Shown: in pieces, positions 12,675-25,460 of the stretch
Position numbering within the stretch: the first letter of the stretch is position 1
Layout of the letters: each line of letters opens with the position of its first letter
DNA from: Rhynochetos jubatus
Lineage: Eukaryota; Chordata; Aves; Eurypygiformes; Rhynochetidae
Direction: 5' to 3'
DNA length: 64,000 bases
Assembly: GCA_027574665.1 (NCBI GenBank)
Contig: CM050673.1
Coordinates: 8,727,420-8,791,419 of the forward strand
The notes under the pieces: generated by a model
What the model was told of the DNA's origin: nothing
Seen by the model: the letters and a program-made list of their open reading frames with translations, nothing else
The model's database searches: none
Translations under genes and position numbers: made by a program

Positions 12675-15600
12675 TGGGCTGGAGCTTCTCGTGGTTTGAG
12701 GCCTGGCTTGCTCCACCCCCTGGTTTTGAAATTCTCCCGGATTTGGGCTGGAGTTTGGCTGCATTTTGGGCCGGAGCTTCTCGTGGTTTGAGGCCTGGCT
12801 TGCTCCACCCCCTGCTCTTGAGATTCTCCCGGATGTGGGCTGCATTTTGGCTGCCTTTTGGGCTGGAGCTTCTCGTGGTTTGAGGCCTGGATTGCTCCAC
12901 GCCCTGCTCTTGATATTCTCCCGGATGTGGCCTGGAATTTAGCTGCATTTTGAGCTGGAGCTTCTCGTGGTTTGAGGCCTGGCTTGCTCCACCCCCTGCT
13001 CTTGAGATTCTCCCGGATGTGGGCTGCATTTTGGCTGCCTTTTGGGCTGGAGCTTCTCGTGGTTTGGGGCCTGGCTTGCTCCACCCCCTGCTCTTGAGAT
13101 TCTCCCAGATGTGGGCTGGATTTTCGCTGCCCTTTGGGCTGGAGATTCTCGTGGTTTGAGGCCTGGATTGCTCCAACCCCTGCTCTTGATATTCTCCCAG
13201 ATGTGGGCTGGAGTTTAGCTGCATTTTGGGCTAGAGCTTCTCGTGGTTTGAGGCCTGGCTTTCGCCACCAAAAGCTGTTGATATTCTCCCAGATGTGCGC
13301 TGGATTTTAGCTGCCTTTTGGGCTAGAGCTTCTCGTTGTTTGGGGCATGGCTGGCTCCACCCCCTGCTCTTGAGATTCTCCCGGATGTGGGCTGCATTTT
13401 GGCTGCCTTTTGGGCTGGAGCTTCTCGTGGTTTGAGGCCTGGCTTGCTCCACCCCCTGCTCTTGAGATTCTCCCGGAGGTGGGCTGCATTTTGGCTGCCT
13501 TTTGGGCTGGAGCTTCTCGTGGTTTGAGGCCTGGCTTGCTTCATCCCCTGGTTTTGAAATTCTCCCGGATTTGGGCTGGAGTTTGGCTGCATTTTGGGCT
13601 GGAGCTTCTCGTGGTTTGAGGCCTGCCTTCCTCCACCCCCTGCTCTTGATATTCTCCCAGATGTGGGCTGCATTTTTGCTGCCATTTCGGCTGGAGCTTC
13701 TAGTGGTTTGAGGCCTGGCTTGCTCCACCCCCTGCTCTTGAGATTCTCCCAGATGTGGGCTGCATTTTGGCTGCCTTTTGGGCTGGAGCTTCTCGTGGTT
13801 TGAGGCCTGGCTTGCTCCACCCCCTGCTCTTGAGATTCTCCCGGAGGTGGGCTGCATTTTGGCTGCCTTTTGGGCTGGAGCTTCTCATGGTTTGAGGCCT
13901 GGCTTTCTCCACCCCCTGCTCTTGAGATTCTCCCGGATGTGGGCTGGATTTTGGCTGCATTTTCCGCTGGAGATTCTCATGGTTTGAGGCCTGCCTTGCT
14001 CCACACCCTGCTCTTGAAATTCTCCCGGATGTGAGGTGGATTTTGGCTGCCTTTTGAACTGGAACTTCTCGTGGTTTGAGGCCTGGCTTGCTCCACCCCC
14101 TGCTCTTGATATTTTCCCGGATGTGGGCTGCATTTTGGCTGCTTTTTGGGCTGGAGATTCTCGTGGTTAGAGGCCTGCCTTCCTCCAACCCCTGCTCTTG
14201 GCATTCTCCGGATACGGGCAGAATTTTGGCTGATTTTTGGGCTGGAGCTTCTCGTGGTTTGAGGCCTGGCTTGCTCCACCCCCTGCTCTTGAGATTCTCC
14301 CGGATGTGGGCTGCATTTTGGCTGCCTTTTGGGCTGGAGCTTCTCGTGGTTAGAGTCCTGGCTTGCTCCATCCCCTGCTCTTGATATTCTCCCAGATGTG
14401 GGCTGCATTTTGGCTGCCTTTTGGGCTGGAGTTTCTCGTGGTTTGAGGTCTGGCTTGCTCCACCCCCTGCCCATGATATTCTCCCGGATGTGGGCTGCAT
14501 TATGGCTGCCTTTTTGGGCTGGAAATTCTCGTGGTTTGAGGCCTGGCTTGCTCCACCCCCTGCTCTTGATATTCTCCCGGATGTGGGCTGCATTTTGGCT
14601 GCCTTTTGGGCTGGAGCTTCTCGTTGTTTGGGGCATGGCTTGCTCCACCCCCTGCTCTTGAGATTCTCCCAGATGTGGGCTGCATTTTGGCTGCCTTTTG
14701 GGCTGGAGCTTCTCCTGGTTTGAGGCCTGGCTTGCTCCAGCCCCTGCTCTTGAGATTCTCACGGAGGTGGGCTGCATTTTGGGTGCCTTTTGGGCTGGAG
14801 CTTCTCGTGATTAGAGGCCTGGCTTGCTCCACTCCCTGCTCTTGAGATTCTCCCGGAGGTGGGCTGCATTTTGGCTGCCTTTTGGGCTGGAGCTTCTCGT
14901 GGTTTGAGGCCTGCATTTTTCCAACCCCAGCTCTTGCTATTCTCCCGCATGTGGGCTGGATTTTGGCTGCTTTTTGGGCTGGAAATTCTCGTGGTTTGAG
15001 GCCTGGCTTGCTCCACCCCCTGCTCTTGAGATTCTCCCGGAGGTGGGCTGGACTTTAGCTGCATTTTGAGCTGGAGCTTCTCGTGGTTTGAGGCCTGGCT
15101 TGCTCCACCCCCTGCTCTTGAGATTCTCCCGGATGTGGGCTGCATTTTGGCTGCCTTTTGGGCTGGAGCTTCTCGTGGTTTGGGGCCTGGCTTGCTCCAC
15201 CGTCTGCTCTTCATATTCTCCAAGATGTGGGCTGCATTTTGACTTCCTTTTGGGCTGGAGCTTCTCATGGTTTGAGGCCTGGCTTGCTCCACCCCCTGCT
15301 CTTGAGATTCTCCCAGGTGTGGGCTGGATTTTCGTTGCCCTTTGGGCTGGAGATTCTCGTGGTTTGAGGCCTGGCTTGCTCCACCCCCTGCTCTTGAGAT
15401 TCTCCCGGAGGTGGGCTGGATTTTGGCTGCATTTTGGGCTGGAGCTTCTCGTGGTTTGAGGCCTGGCTCGCTCCACCCCCTGCTCTTGAGATTCTCCCGG
15501 AGGTGGGCTGCATTTTGGCTGCCTTTTGGGCTGGAGCTTCTCGTGGTTTGAGGCCTGGCTTGCTCCACCCCCTGCTCTTGAGATTCTCCCGGAGGTGGGC

Positions 15601-16060
15601 TGCATTTTGGCTGCCTTTTGGGCTGGAGCTTCTCGTGGTTTGAGGCCTGGCTTGCTCCACCCCCTGCTCTTGAGATTCTCCCGGAGGTGGGCTTCATTTT
15701 GGCTGCCTTTTGGGCTGGAGCTTCTCATGGTTTTAGGCCTGGCTTGCTCCAACCCCTCCTCTTGAGATTCTCCCGGATGTGGGCTGGATTTTGGCTGCAT
15801 TTTGGGCTGGAGATTCTCATGGTTTGAGGCCTGGCTTTCTCCACACCCTGCTCTTGAGATTCTCCCGGATGTGAGCTGGATTTTGGCTGCCTTTTGAACT
15901 GGAGCTTCCCGTGGTTTGAGGCCTGGCTTGCTCCACCAACTTCTCTTGATATTTTCCCAGAATTGCGCTGGATTTTAGCTGCCTTTTGGGCTGGAGCTTC
16001 TCGTTGTTTGGGGCATGGCTGGCTCCACCCCCTGCTCTTGAGATTCTCCCGGATGTGGGC
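12675..16060 (+). repeat. first copy of a 7,083-bp-offset block
   Basis: About 36 monomers that recur at 19,758-23,143 at an offset of 7,083 bp, that is 77 monomers minus one base. The matching series includes the GTTTTGAAATTC monomer, the CCACGCCC plus GTGGCCTGGAATTTAG monomer, the unusual TTCGCCACCAAAAGCTG monomer (13,261 versus 20,344), CTCCGGATACGGGC (near 14,207), CCCATGATATTC, the TTTTTTGGGCTGG insertion, GGCCTGCATTTTTCC and CCACCGTCTGC. The similarity continues at 16,170-16,800 versus 23,161-23,790 with one monomer fewer in the second copy. Confidence 0.88.
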
Positions 16061-17369
16061 TGCATTTTGGTTGCTCTTTGGGCTGGAGCTTCTCGTGGTT
16101 TGAGGCCTGGCTTGCTCCACCCCCTGCTCTTGAGATTCTCCCAGATGTGGGCTGCATTTTGGCTGCCTTTTGGGCTGGAGCTTCTCGTTTTTTGAGGGCT
16201 GGCTCGCTCCAGCCACTGCTCTTGAGATTCTCACGGATGTGGGCAGTCTTTTGGCTACGGTTTGGGCTGGAGTTTCTCGTGGTTTGAGGCCTGGCTTCCT
16301 CCACCCCCTGCTCTTGAGATTCTCCCGGATGTGGGCTGCATTTTGGTTGCTCTTTGGGCTGGAGCTTCTCGTGGTTTGAGGCCTGGCTTGCTCCACCCTC
16401 TGCTCTTGATATTCTCCCGGATGTGGGCTGAATTTTGGCTGCCTTTTGGGCTGGAGCTTCTCATGCTTTGAGGCCTGGCTTGCTCCACCCCCTGCTCTTG
16501 ATATTCTCCCGGAGCTGGGCTGCATTTTGGCTGCCTTTTGGGCTGGAGCTTCTCGTTGTTTGGGGCATGGCTGGCTCCACCCCCTGCTCTTGAGATTCTC
16601 CCGGATGTGGGCTGCATTTTGGCTGCCTTTTGGGCTGGAGCTTCTCGTGGTTTGAGGCCTGGCTTGCTCCACCCCCTGCTCTTGAGATTCTCCCAGATGT
16701 GGGCTGCATTTTGGCTGCCTTTTGGGCTGGAGCTTCTCGTGGTTTGAGGCCTGGCTTGCTCCAGCCCCTGCTCTTGAGATTCTCACGGATGTGGGCTGTC
16801 TTTTGGCTGCATTTTGGGCTGGAGCTTCTCGTGGTTTGAGGCCTGGCTTGCTCCACCCCCTGCTCTTGAGATTCTCCCGGATGTGGGCTGCATTTTGGCT
16901 GCCTTTTGGGCTGGAGCTTCTCGTGGTTTGAGGCCTGGCTTGCTCCAGCCCCTGCTCTTGAGATTCTCCCGGATGTGGGCTGCATTTTGGCTGCCTTTTG
17001 GGCTGGAGCTTCTCGTGGTTTGAGGCCTGGCTTGCTCCACCCCCTGCTCTTGATATTCTCCCGGATGTGGGCTGCATTTTGGCTGCCTTTTGGGCTGGAG
17101 CTTCTCGTGGTTTGAGGCCTGGCTTGCTCCACCCCCTGCTCTTGAGATTCTCCCGGATATGGCCTGCATTTTGTCTGATTCTTGGGCTGGAGCTTCTCGT
17201 GGTTTGAGGCCTGGCTTGCTCCACCCCCTGCTCTTGAGATTCTCCCGGAGGTGGGCTGGACTTTAGCTGCCTTTTGGGCTGGAGATTCTCGTTGTTTGAG
17301 GCCTGCCTTGCTCCACCCCCTGCTCTTGAGATTCTCCCGGAGGTGGGCTGGACTTTAGCTGCATTTTGA

Positions 17370-18841
17370 GCTGGAGCTTCTCGTGGTTTGAGGCCTGGCT
17401 TGCTCCACCCCCTGCTCTTGAGATTCTCCCGGATGTGGGCTGCATTTTGGCTGCCTTTTGGGCTGGAGCTTCTCGTGGTTTGAGGCCTGGCTTGCTCCAG
17501 CCCCTGCTCTTGAGATTCTCACGGATGTGGGCTTTCTTTTGGCTGCATTTTGGGCTGGAGCTTCTCATGGTTTGAGGCCTGGCTTGCTCCAGCCCCTGCT
17601 CTTCATATTCTCCCAGATGTGGGCTGCATTTTGGCTGCCTTTTGGGCTGGAGCTTCTCGTGGTTTGAGGCCTGGCTTGCTCCACCCCCTGCTCTTGAGCT
17701 TCTCCCGGATGTGGGCTGCATTTTGGCTGCCTTTTGGGCTGGAGCTTCTCGTGGTTTGAGGCCTGGCTTGCTCCACCCCCTGGTTTTGAAATTCTCCCGG
17801 ATTTGGGCTGGAGTTTGGCTGCATTTTGGGCTGGAGCTTCTCGTGGTTTGAGGCCTGCCTTCCTCCAACCCCTGCTCTTGATATTCTCCCAGATGTGGGC
17901 TGCATTTTTGCTGCAATTTCGGCTGGAGCTTCTAGTGGTTTGAGGCCTGGCTTGCTCCACCAACTTCTCTTGATATTCTCCCGGATGTGGGCTGCATTTT
18001 GGCTGCCTTTTGAGCTGGAGCTTCTCGTGGTTTGAGGCCTGGCTTGCTCCACCCCCTGCTCTTGAGATTCTCCCGGAGGTGGGCTGGACTTTAGCTGCCT
18101 TTTGGGCTGGAGCTTCTCGTGGTTTGAGGCCTGGCTTGCTCCACCCCCTGCTCTTGAGATTCTCCCGGATGTGGGCTGCATTTTGGCTGCCTTTTGGGCT
18201 GGAGCTTCTCGTGGTTTGAGGCCTGGCTTGCTCCAGCCCCTGCTCTTGAGATTCTCACGGATGTGGGCTTTCTTTTGGCTGCATTTTGGGCTGGAGCTTC
18301 TCATGGTTTGAGGCCTGGCTTGCTCCAGCCCCTGCTCTTCATATTCTCCCGGATGTGGGCTGCATTTTGGCTGCCTTTTGGGCTGGAGCTTCTCGTGGTT
18401 TGAGGCCTGGCTTGCTCCACCCCCTGCTCTTGAGCTTCTCCCGGATGTGGGCTGCATTTTGGCTGCCTTTTGGGCTGGAGCTTCTCGTGGTTTGAGGCCT
18501 GGCTTGCTCCACCCCCTGGTTTTGAAATTCTCCCGGATTTGGGCTGGAGTTTGGCTGCATTTTGGGCTGGAGCTTCTCGTGGTTTGAGGCCTGCCTTCCT
18601 CCAACCCCTGCTCTTGATATTCTCCCAGATGTGGGCTGCATTTTTGCTGCAATTTCGGCTGGAGCTTCTAGTGGTTTGAGGCCTGGCTTGCTCCACCAAC
18701 TTCTCTTGATATTCTCCCGGATGTGGGCTGCATTTTGGCTGCCTTTTGGGCTGGAGCTTCTCGTGGTTTGAGGCCTGGCTTGCTCCAGCCCCTGCTCTTG
18801 AGATTCTCCCGGAGGTGGGCTGGACTTTAGCTGCCTTTTGG
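17370..18841 (+). repeat. 8-monomer (736-bp) tandem duplication
   Basis: 17,370-18,105 recurs at 18,106-18,841 with a 736-bp shift. Shared diagnostic monomers, in order, are CTCCAGCCCC with TCTCACGG and GGGCTTTCTTTTGG, then CTCTTCATATTC, GAGCTTCTCCC, GTTTTGAAATTC with GGATTTGGG, CTTCCTCCAACC, TTTTTGCTGCAATTTCGG, CTAGTGG, and CCACCAACTTCTC with GGATGTGGG. Only a few bases differ, such as CCAGATG versus CCGGATG near 17,613 and 18,349. Confidence 0.93.
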
Positions 18842-19757
18842 GCTGGAGCTTCTCGTGGTTTGAGGCCTGCCTTGCTCCACCCCCTGCTCTTGAGATTCTC
18901 CCGGAGGTGGGCTGGACTTTAGCTGCCTTTTGGGCTGGAGCTTCTCGTGGTTTGGGGCCTGGCTTGCTCCACCGTCTGCTCTTGATATTCTCCAAGATGT
19001 GGGCTGCATTTTGACTTCCTTTTGGGCTGGAGCTTCTCAAGGTTTGAGGCCTGGCTTGCTCCAACCCCTGCTCTTGAGATTCTCCCAGGTGTGGGCTGGA
19101 TTTTCGCTGCCCTTTGGGCTGGAGATTCTCGTGGTTTGAGGCCTGGCTTGCTCCACCCCCTGCTCTTGAGATTCTCCCGGAGGTGGGCTGGATTTTGGCT
19201 GCCTTTTGGGCTGGAGCTTCTCGTGGTTTGAGGCCTGGCTTGCTCCACCCCCTGCTCTTGAGATTCTCCGGAGGTGGGCTGCATTTTGGCTGCCTTTTGG
19301 GCTGGAGCTTCTCGTGGTTTGAGGCCTGGCTTGCTCCACCCCCTGCTCTTGAGATTCTCCCGGAGGTGGGCTGCATTTTGGCTGCCTTTTGGGCTGGAGC
19401 TTCTCGTGGTTTGAGGCCTGGCTTGCTCCACCCCCTGCTCTTGAGATTCTCCCTGAGGTGGGCTTCATTTTGGCTGCCTATTGGGCTGGAGCTTCTCATG
19501 GTTTGAGGCCTGGCTTGCTCCACACCCTGCTCTTGAGATTTTCCCGGATGTGAGCTGGATTTTGGCTGCCTTTTGAACTGGAGCTTCCCGTGGTTTGAGG
19601 CCTGGCTTGCTCCACCAACTTCTCTTGATATTCTCCCAGATTTGCGCTGGATTTTAGCTGCCTTTTGGGCTGGAGCTTCTCGTTGTTTGGGGCATGGCTG
19701 GCTCCACCCCCCGCTCTTGAGATTCTCCCGGATGTGGGCTGCATTTTGGTTGCCTTT

Positions 19758-22700
19758 TGGGGTGGAGCTTCTCGTGGTTTGAGGCCTGGCTTGCTCCACC
19801 CCCTGGTTTTGAAATTCTCCCGGATTTGGGCTGGAGTTTGGCTGCATTTTGGGCCGGAGCTTCTCGTGGTTTGAGGTCTGGCTTGCTCCACCCCCTGCTC
19901 TTGAGATTCTCCCGGATGTGGGCTGCATTTTGGCTGCCTTTTGGGCTGGAGCTTCTTGTGGTTTGAGGCCTGGATTGCTCCACGCCCTGCTCTTGATATT
20001 CTCCCGGATGTGGCCTGGAATTTAGCTGCATTTTGAGCTGGAGCTTCTCGTGGTTTGAGGCCTGTCTTGCTCCACCCCCTGCTCTTGAGATTCTCCCGGA
20101 TGTGGGCTGCATTTTGGCTGCCTTTTGGGCTGGAGCTTCTCGTGGTTTGGGGCCTGGCTTGCTCCACCCCCTGCTCTTGAGATTCTCCCATATGTGGGCT
20201 GGATTTTCGCTGCCCTTTGGGCTGGAGATTCTCGTGGTTTGAGGCCTGGATTGCTCCAACCCCTGCTCTTGATATTCTCCCAGATGTGGGCTGGAGTTTA
20301 GCTGCATTTTGGGCTAGAGCTTCTCGAGGTTTGAGGCCTGGCTTTCGCCACCAAAAGCTGTTGATATTCTCCCAGATGTGCGCTGGATTTTAGCTGCCTT
20401 TTGGGCTAGAGCTTCTCGTTGTTTGGGGCATGGCTGGCTCCACCCCCTGCTCTTGAGATTCTCCCGGATGTGGGCTGGATTTTGGCTGCCTTTTGGGCTG
20501 GAGCTTCTCGTGGTTTGAGGCCTGGCTTGCTCCACCCCCTGCTCTTGAGATTCTCCCGGAGGTGGGCTGCATTTTGGCTGCCTTTTGGGCTGGAGCTTCT
20601 CGTGGTTTGAGGCCTGGCTTGCTTCATCCCCTGGTTTTGAAATTCTCCCGGATTTGGGCTGGAGTTTGGCTGCATTTTGGGCTGGAGCTTCTCGTGGTTT
20701 GAGGCCTGCCTTCCTCCACCCCCTGCTCTTGATATTCTCCCAGATGTGGGCTGCATTTTTGCTGCCATTTCGGCTGGAGCTTCTAGTGGTTTGAGGCCTG
20801 GCTTGCTCCACCCCCTGCTCTTGAGATTCTCCCAGATGTGGGCTGCATTTTGGCTGCCTTTTGGGCTGGAGCTTCTCGTGGTTTGAGGCCTGGCTTGCTC
20901 CACCCCCTGCTCTTGAGATTCTCCCGGAGGTGGGCTGCATTTTGGCTGCCTTTTGGGCTGGAGCTTCTCATGGTTTGAGGCCTGGCTTGCTCCAACCCCT
21001 CCTCTTGAGATTCTCCCGGATGTGGGCTGGATTTTGGCTGCATTTTCCGCTGGAGATTCTCATGGTTTGAGGCCTGCCTTGCTCCACACCCTGCTCTTGA
21101 AATTCTCCCGGATGTGAGGTGGATTTTGGCTGCCTTTTGAACTGGAGCTTCTCGTGGTTTGAGGCCTGGCTTGCTCCACCCCCTGCTCTTGAGATTTTCC
21201 CGGATGTGGGCTGCATTTTGGCTGCTTTTTGGGCTGGAGATTCTCGTGGTTAGAGGCCTGCCTTCCTCCAACCCCTGCTCTTGGCATTCTCCGGATACGG
21301 GCAGAATTTTGGCTGATTTTTGGGCTGGAGCTTCTCGTGGTTTGAGGCCTGGCTTGCTCCACCCCCTGCTCTTGAGATTCTCCCGGATGTGGGCTGCATT
21401 TTGGCTGCCTTTTGGGCTGGAGCTTCTCGTGGTTAGAGTCCTGGCTTGCTCCATCCCCTGCTCTTGATATTCTCCCAGATGTGGGCTGCATTTTGGCTGC
21501 CTTTTGGGCTGGAGTTTCTCGTGGTTTGAGGTCTGGCTTGCTCCACCCCCTGCCCATGATATTCTCCCGGATGTGGGCTGCATTATGGCTGCCTTTTTGG
21601 GCTGGAAATTCTCGTGGTTTGAGGCCTGGCTTGCTCCACCCCCTGCTCTTGAGATTCTCCCGGAGGTGGGCTGCATTTTGGCTGCCTTTTGGGCTGGAGC
21701 TTCTCGTTGTTTGGGGCATGGCTTGCTCCACCCCCTGCTCTTGAGATTCTCCCAGATGTGGGCTGCATTTTGGCTGCCTTTTGGGCTGGAGCTTCTCCTG
21801 GTTTGAGGCCTGGCTTGCTCCAGCCCCTGCTCTTGAGATTCTCACGGAGGTGGGCTGCATTTTGGGTGCCTTTTGGGCTGGAGCTTCTCGTGATTAGAGG
21901 CCTGGCTTGCTCCACCCCCTGCTCTTGAGATTCTCCCGGAGGTGGGCTGCATTTTGGCTGCCTTTTGGGCTGGAGCTTCTCGTGGTTTGAGGCCTGCATT
22001 TTTCCAACCCCAGCTCTTGCTATTCTCCCGCATGTGGGCTGGATTTTGGCTGCTTTTTGGGCTGGAAATTCTCGTGGTTTGAGGCCTGGCTTGCTCCACC
22101 CCCTGCTCTTGAGATTCTCCCGGAGGTGGGCTGGACTTTAGCTGCATTTTGAGCTGGAGCTTCTCGTGGTTTGAGGCCTGGCTTGCTCCACCCCCTGCTC
22201 TTGAGATTCTCCCGGATGTGGGCTGCATTTTGGCTGCCTTTTGGGCTGGAGCTTCTCGTGGTTTGGGGCCTGGCTTGCTCCACCGTCTGCTCTTCATATT
22301 CTCCAAGATGTGGGCTGCATTTTGACTTCCTTTTGGGCTGGAGCTTCTCATGGTTTGAGGCCTGGCTTGCTCCACCCCCTGCTCTTGAGATTCTCCCAGG
22401 TGTGGGCTGGATTTTCGTTGCCCTTTGGGCTGGAGATTCTCGTGGTTTGAGGCCTGGCTTGCTCCACCCCCTGCTCTTGAGATTCTCCCGGAGGTGGGCT
22501 GGATTTTGGCTGCCTTTTGGGCTGGAGCTTCTCGTGGTTTGAGGCCTGGCTCGCTCCACCACCTGCTCTTGAGATTCTCCCGGAGGTGGGCTGCATTTTG
22601 GCTGCCTTTTGGGCTGGAGCTTCTCGTGGTTTGAGGCCTGCCTTGCTCCACCCCCTGCTCTTGAGATTCTCCCGGAGGTGGGCTGCATTTTGGCTGCCTT

Positions 22701-23143
22701 TTGGGCTGGAGCTTCTCGTGGTTTGAGGCCTGGCTTGCTCCACCCCCTGCTCTTGAGATTCTCCCTGAGGTGGGCTTCATTTTGGCTGCCTTTTGGGCTG
22801 GAGCTTCTCATGGTTTGAGGCCTGGCTTGCTCCAACCCCTCCTCTTGAGATTCTCCCGGATGTGGGCTGGATTTTGGCTGCATTTTGGGCTGGAGATTCT
22901 CATGGTTTGAGGCCTGGCTTTCTCCACCCCCTGCTCTTGAGATTCTCCCGGATGTGAGCTGGATTTTGGCTGCCTTTTGAACTGGAGCTTCCCGTGGTTT
23001 GAGGCCTGGCTTGCTCCACCAACTTCTCTTGATATTTTCCCAGAATTGCGCTGTATTTTAGCTGCCTTTTGGGCTGGAGCTTCTCGTTGTTTGGGGCATG
23101 GCTGGCTCCAACCCCTGCTCTTGAGATTCTCCCAGATGTGGGC
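19758..23143 (+). repeat. second copy of the 7,083-bp-offset block
   Basis: Partner of 12,675-16,060, with the same order of rare variants. Just upstream the two regions also match but at 81 monomers offset (12,124 versus 19,575), so four monomers near 12,300-12,670 are present only in the first copy. This is the longest near-identical duplication in the window that I could trace by eye. Confidence 0.88.
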
Positions 23144-25460
23144 TGCATTTTGGCTGCCTTTTGGGCTGGAGCTTCTCGTTTTTTGAGGGCTGGCTCGCTC
23201 CAGCCCCTGCTCTTGAGATTCTCACGGATGTGGGCAGTCTTTTGGCTACCGTTTGGGCTGGAGCTTCTCGTGGTTTGAGGCCTGCCTTGCTCCACCCCCT
23301 GCTCTTGATATTCTCCCGGATGTGGGCTGCATTTTGGCTGCCTTTTGGGCTGGAGCTTCTCGTGGTTTGAGGCCTGGCTTGCTCCACCCTCTGCTCTTGA
23401 TATTCTCCCGGATGTGGGCTGAATTTTGGCTGCCTTTTGGGCTGGAGCTTCTCATGCTTTGAGGCCTGGCTTGCTCCACCCCCTGCTCTTGATATTCTCC
23501 CGGAGCTGGGCTGCATTTTGGCTGCCTTTTGGGCTGGAGCTTCTCGTTGTTTGGGGCATGGCTGGCTCCACCCCCTGCTCTTGATATTCTCCCGGATGTG
23601 GGCTGCATTTTGGCTGCCTTTTGGGCTGGAGCTTCTCGTGGTTTGAGGCCTGGCTTGCTCCAGCCCCTGCTCTTGAGATTCTCACGGATGTGGGCTGTCT
23701 TTTGGCTGCATTTTGGGCTGGAGCTTCTCGTGGTTTGAGGCCTGGCTTGCTCCACCCCCTGCTCTTGAGATTCTCCCGGATGTGGGCTGCATTTTGGCTG
23801 CCTTTTGGGCTGGAGCTTCTCATGGTTTGAGGCCTGGCTTGCTCCACCCCCTGCTCTTGAGATTCTCCCGGATGTGGGCTGCATTTTGGCTGCCTTTTGG
23901 GCTGGAGCTTCTCGTGGTTTGAGGCCTGGCTTGCTCCACCCCCTGCTCTTGAGATTCTCCCGGATGTGGGCTGCATTTTGGCTGCCTTTTGGGCTGGAGC
24001 TTCTCGTGGTTTGAGGCCTGGCTTGCTCCACCCCCTGGTTTTGAAATTCTCCCGGATTTGGGCTGGAGTTTGGCTGCCTTTTGGGCTGGAGCTTCTCGTG
24101 GTTTGAGGCCTGCCTTCCTCCAACCCCTGCTCTTGATATTCTCCCAGATGTGGGCTGCATTTTTGCTGCAATTTCGGCTGGAGCTTCTAGTGGTTTGAGG
24201 CCTGGCTTGCTCCACCAACTTCTCTTGATATTCTCCCAGAATTGCGCTGGATTTTAGCTGCCTTTTGGGCTGGAGCTTCTCGTGGTTTGAGGCCTGCCTT
24301 CCTCCACCCCCTGCTCTTGAGATTCTCCCGGATGTGGGCTGCATTTTGGCTGCCTTTTGGGCTGGAGCTTCTCGTGGTTTGAGGCCTGGCTTGCTCCACG
24401 CCCTGCTCTTGATATTCTCCCGGATGTGGGCTGGAATTTAGCTGCATTTTGGGCTGATGCTTCTCGTGGTTTGAGGCCTGGCTTGCTCCACCCCCTGCTC
24501 TTGAGATTCTCCCGGATGTGGGCTGCATTTTGGCTGCCTTTTGGGCTGGAGCTTCTCGTGGTTTGGGGCCTGGCTTGCTCCACCCCCTGCTCTTGAGATT
24601 CTCCCAGATGTGGGCTGGATTTTCGCTGCCCTTTGGGCTGGAGATTCTCGTGGTTTGAGTCCTGGCTTGCTCCACCAACTTCTCTTGATATTCTCCCAGA
24701 ATTGCGCTGGATTTTAGCTGCCTTTTGGGCTGGAGCTTCTCGTTGTTTGGGGCATGGCTGGCTCCACCCCCTGCTCTTGAGATTCTCCCGGATGTGGGCT
24801 GCATTTTGGTTGCTCTTTGGGCTGGAGCTTCTCGTGATTTGAGGCCTGGCTTGCTCCACCCCCTGCTCTTGAGATTCTCCCAGATGTGGGCTGCATTTTG
24901 GCTGCCTTTTGGGCTGGAGCTTCTCGTGGTTTGAGGCCTGGCTTGCTCCAGCCCCTGCTCTTGAGATTCTCACGGATGTGGGCTGTCTTTTGGCTCCCTT
25001 TTGGGCTGGAGCTTCTCGTGGTTTGAGTCCTGGCTTGCTCCACCCCCTGCTCTTGAGATTCTCCCGGATGTGGGCTGGATTTTGGCTGCCTTTTGGGCTG
25101 GAGCTTCTCGTGGTTTGAGGCCTGGCTTGCTCCACCGTCTGCTCTTGATATTCTCCAAGATGTGGGCTGCATTTTGACTTCCTTTTGGGCTGGAGCTTCT
25201 CATGGTTTGAGGCCTGGCTTGCTCCACCCCCTGCTCTTGAGATTCTCCCAGGTGTGGGCTGGATTTTCGCTGCCTTTTGAACTGGAGCTTCCCGTGGTTT
25301 GAGGCCTGGCTTGCTCCACCAACTTCTCTTGATATTCTCCCAGAATTGCGCTGGATTTTAGCTGCATTTTGGGCTGGAGCTTCTCGTGGTTTGAGGCCTG
25401 GCTTGCTCCAGCCCCTGCTCTTGAGATTCTCCTGGATGTGGGCTGCATTTTGGCTGCCTT

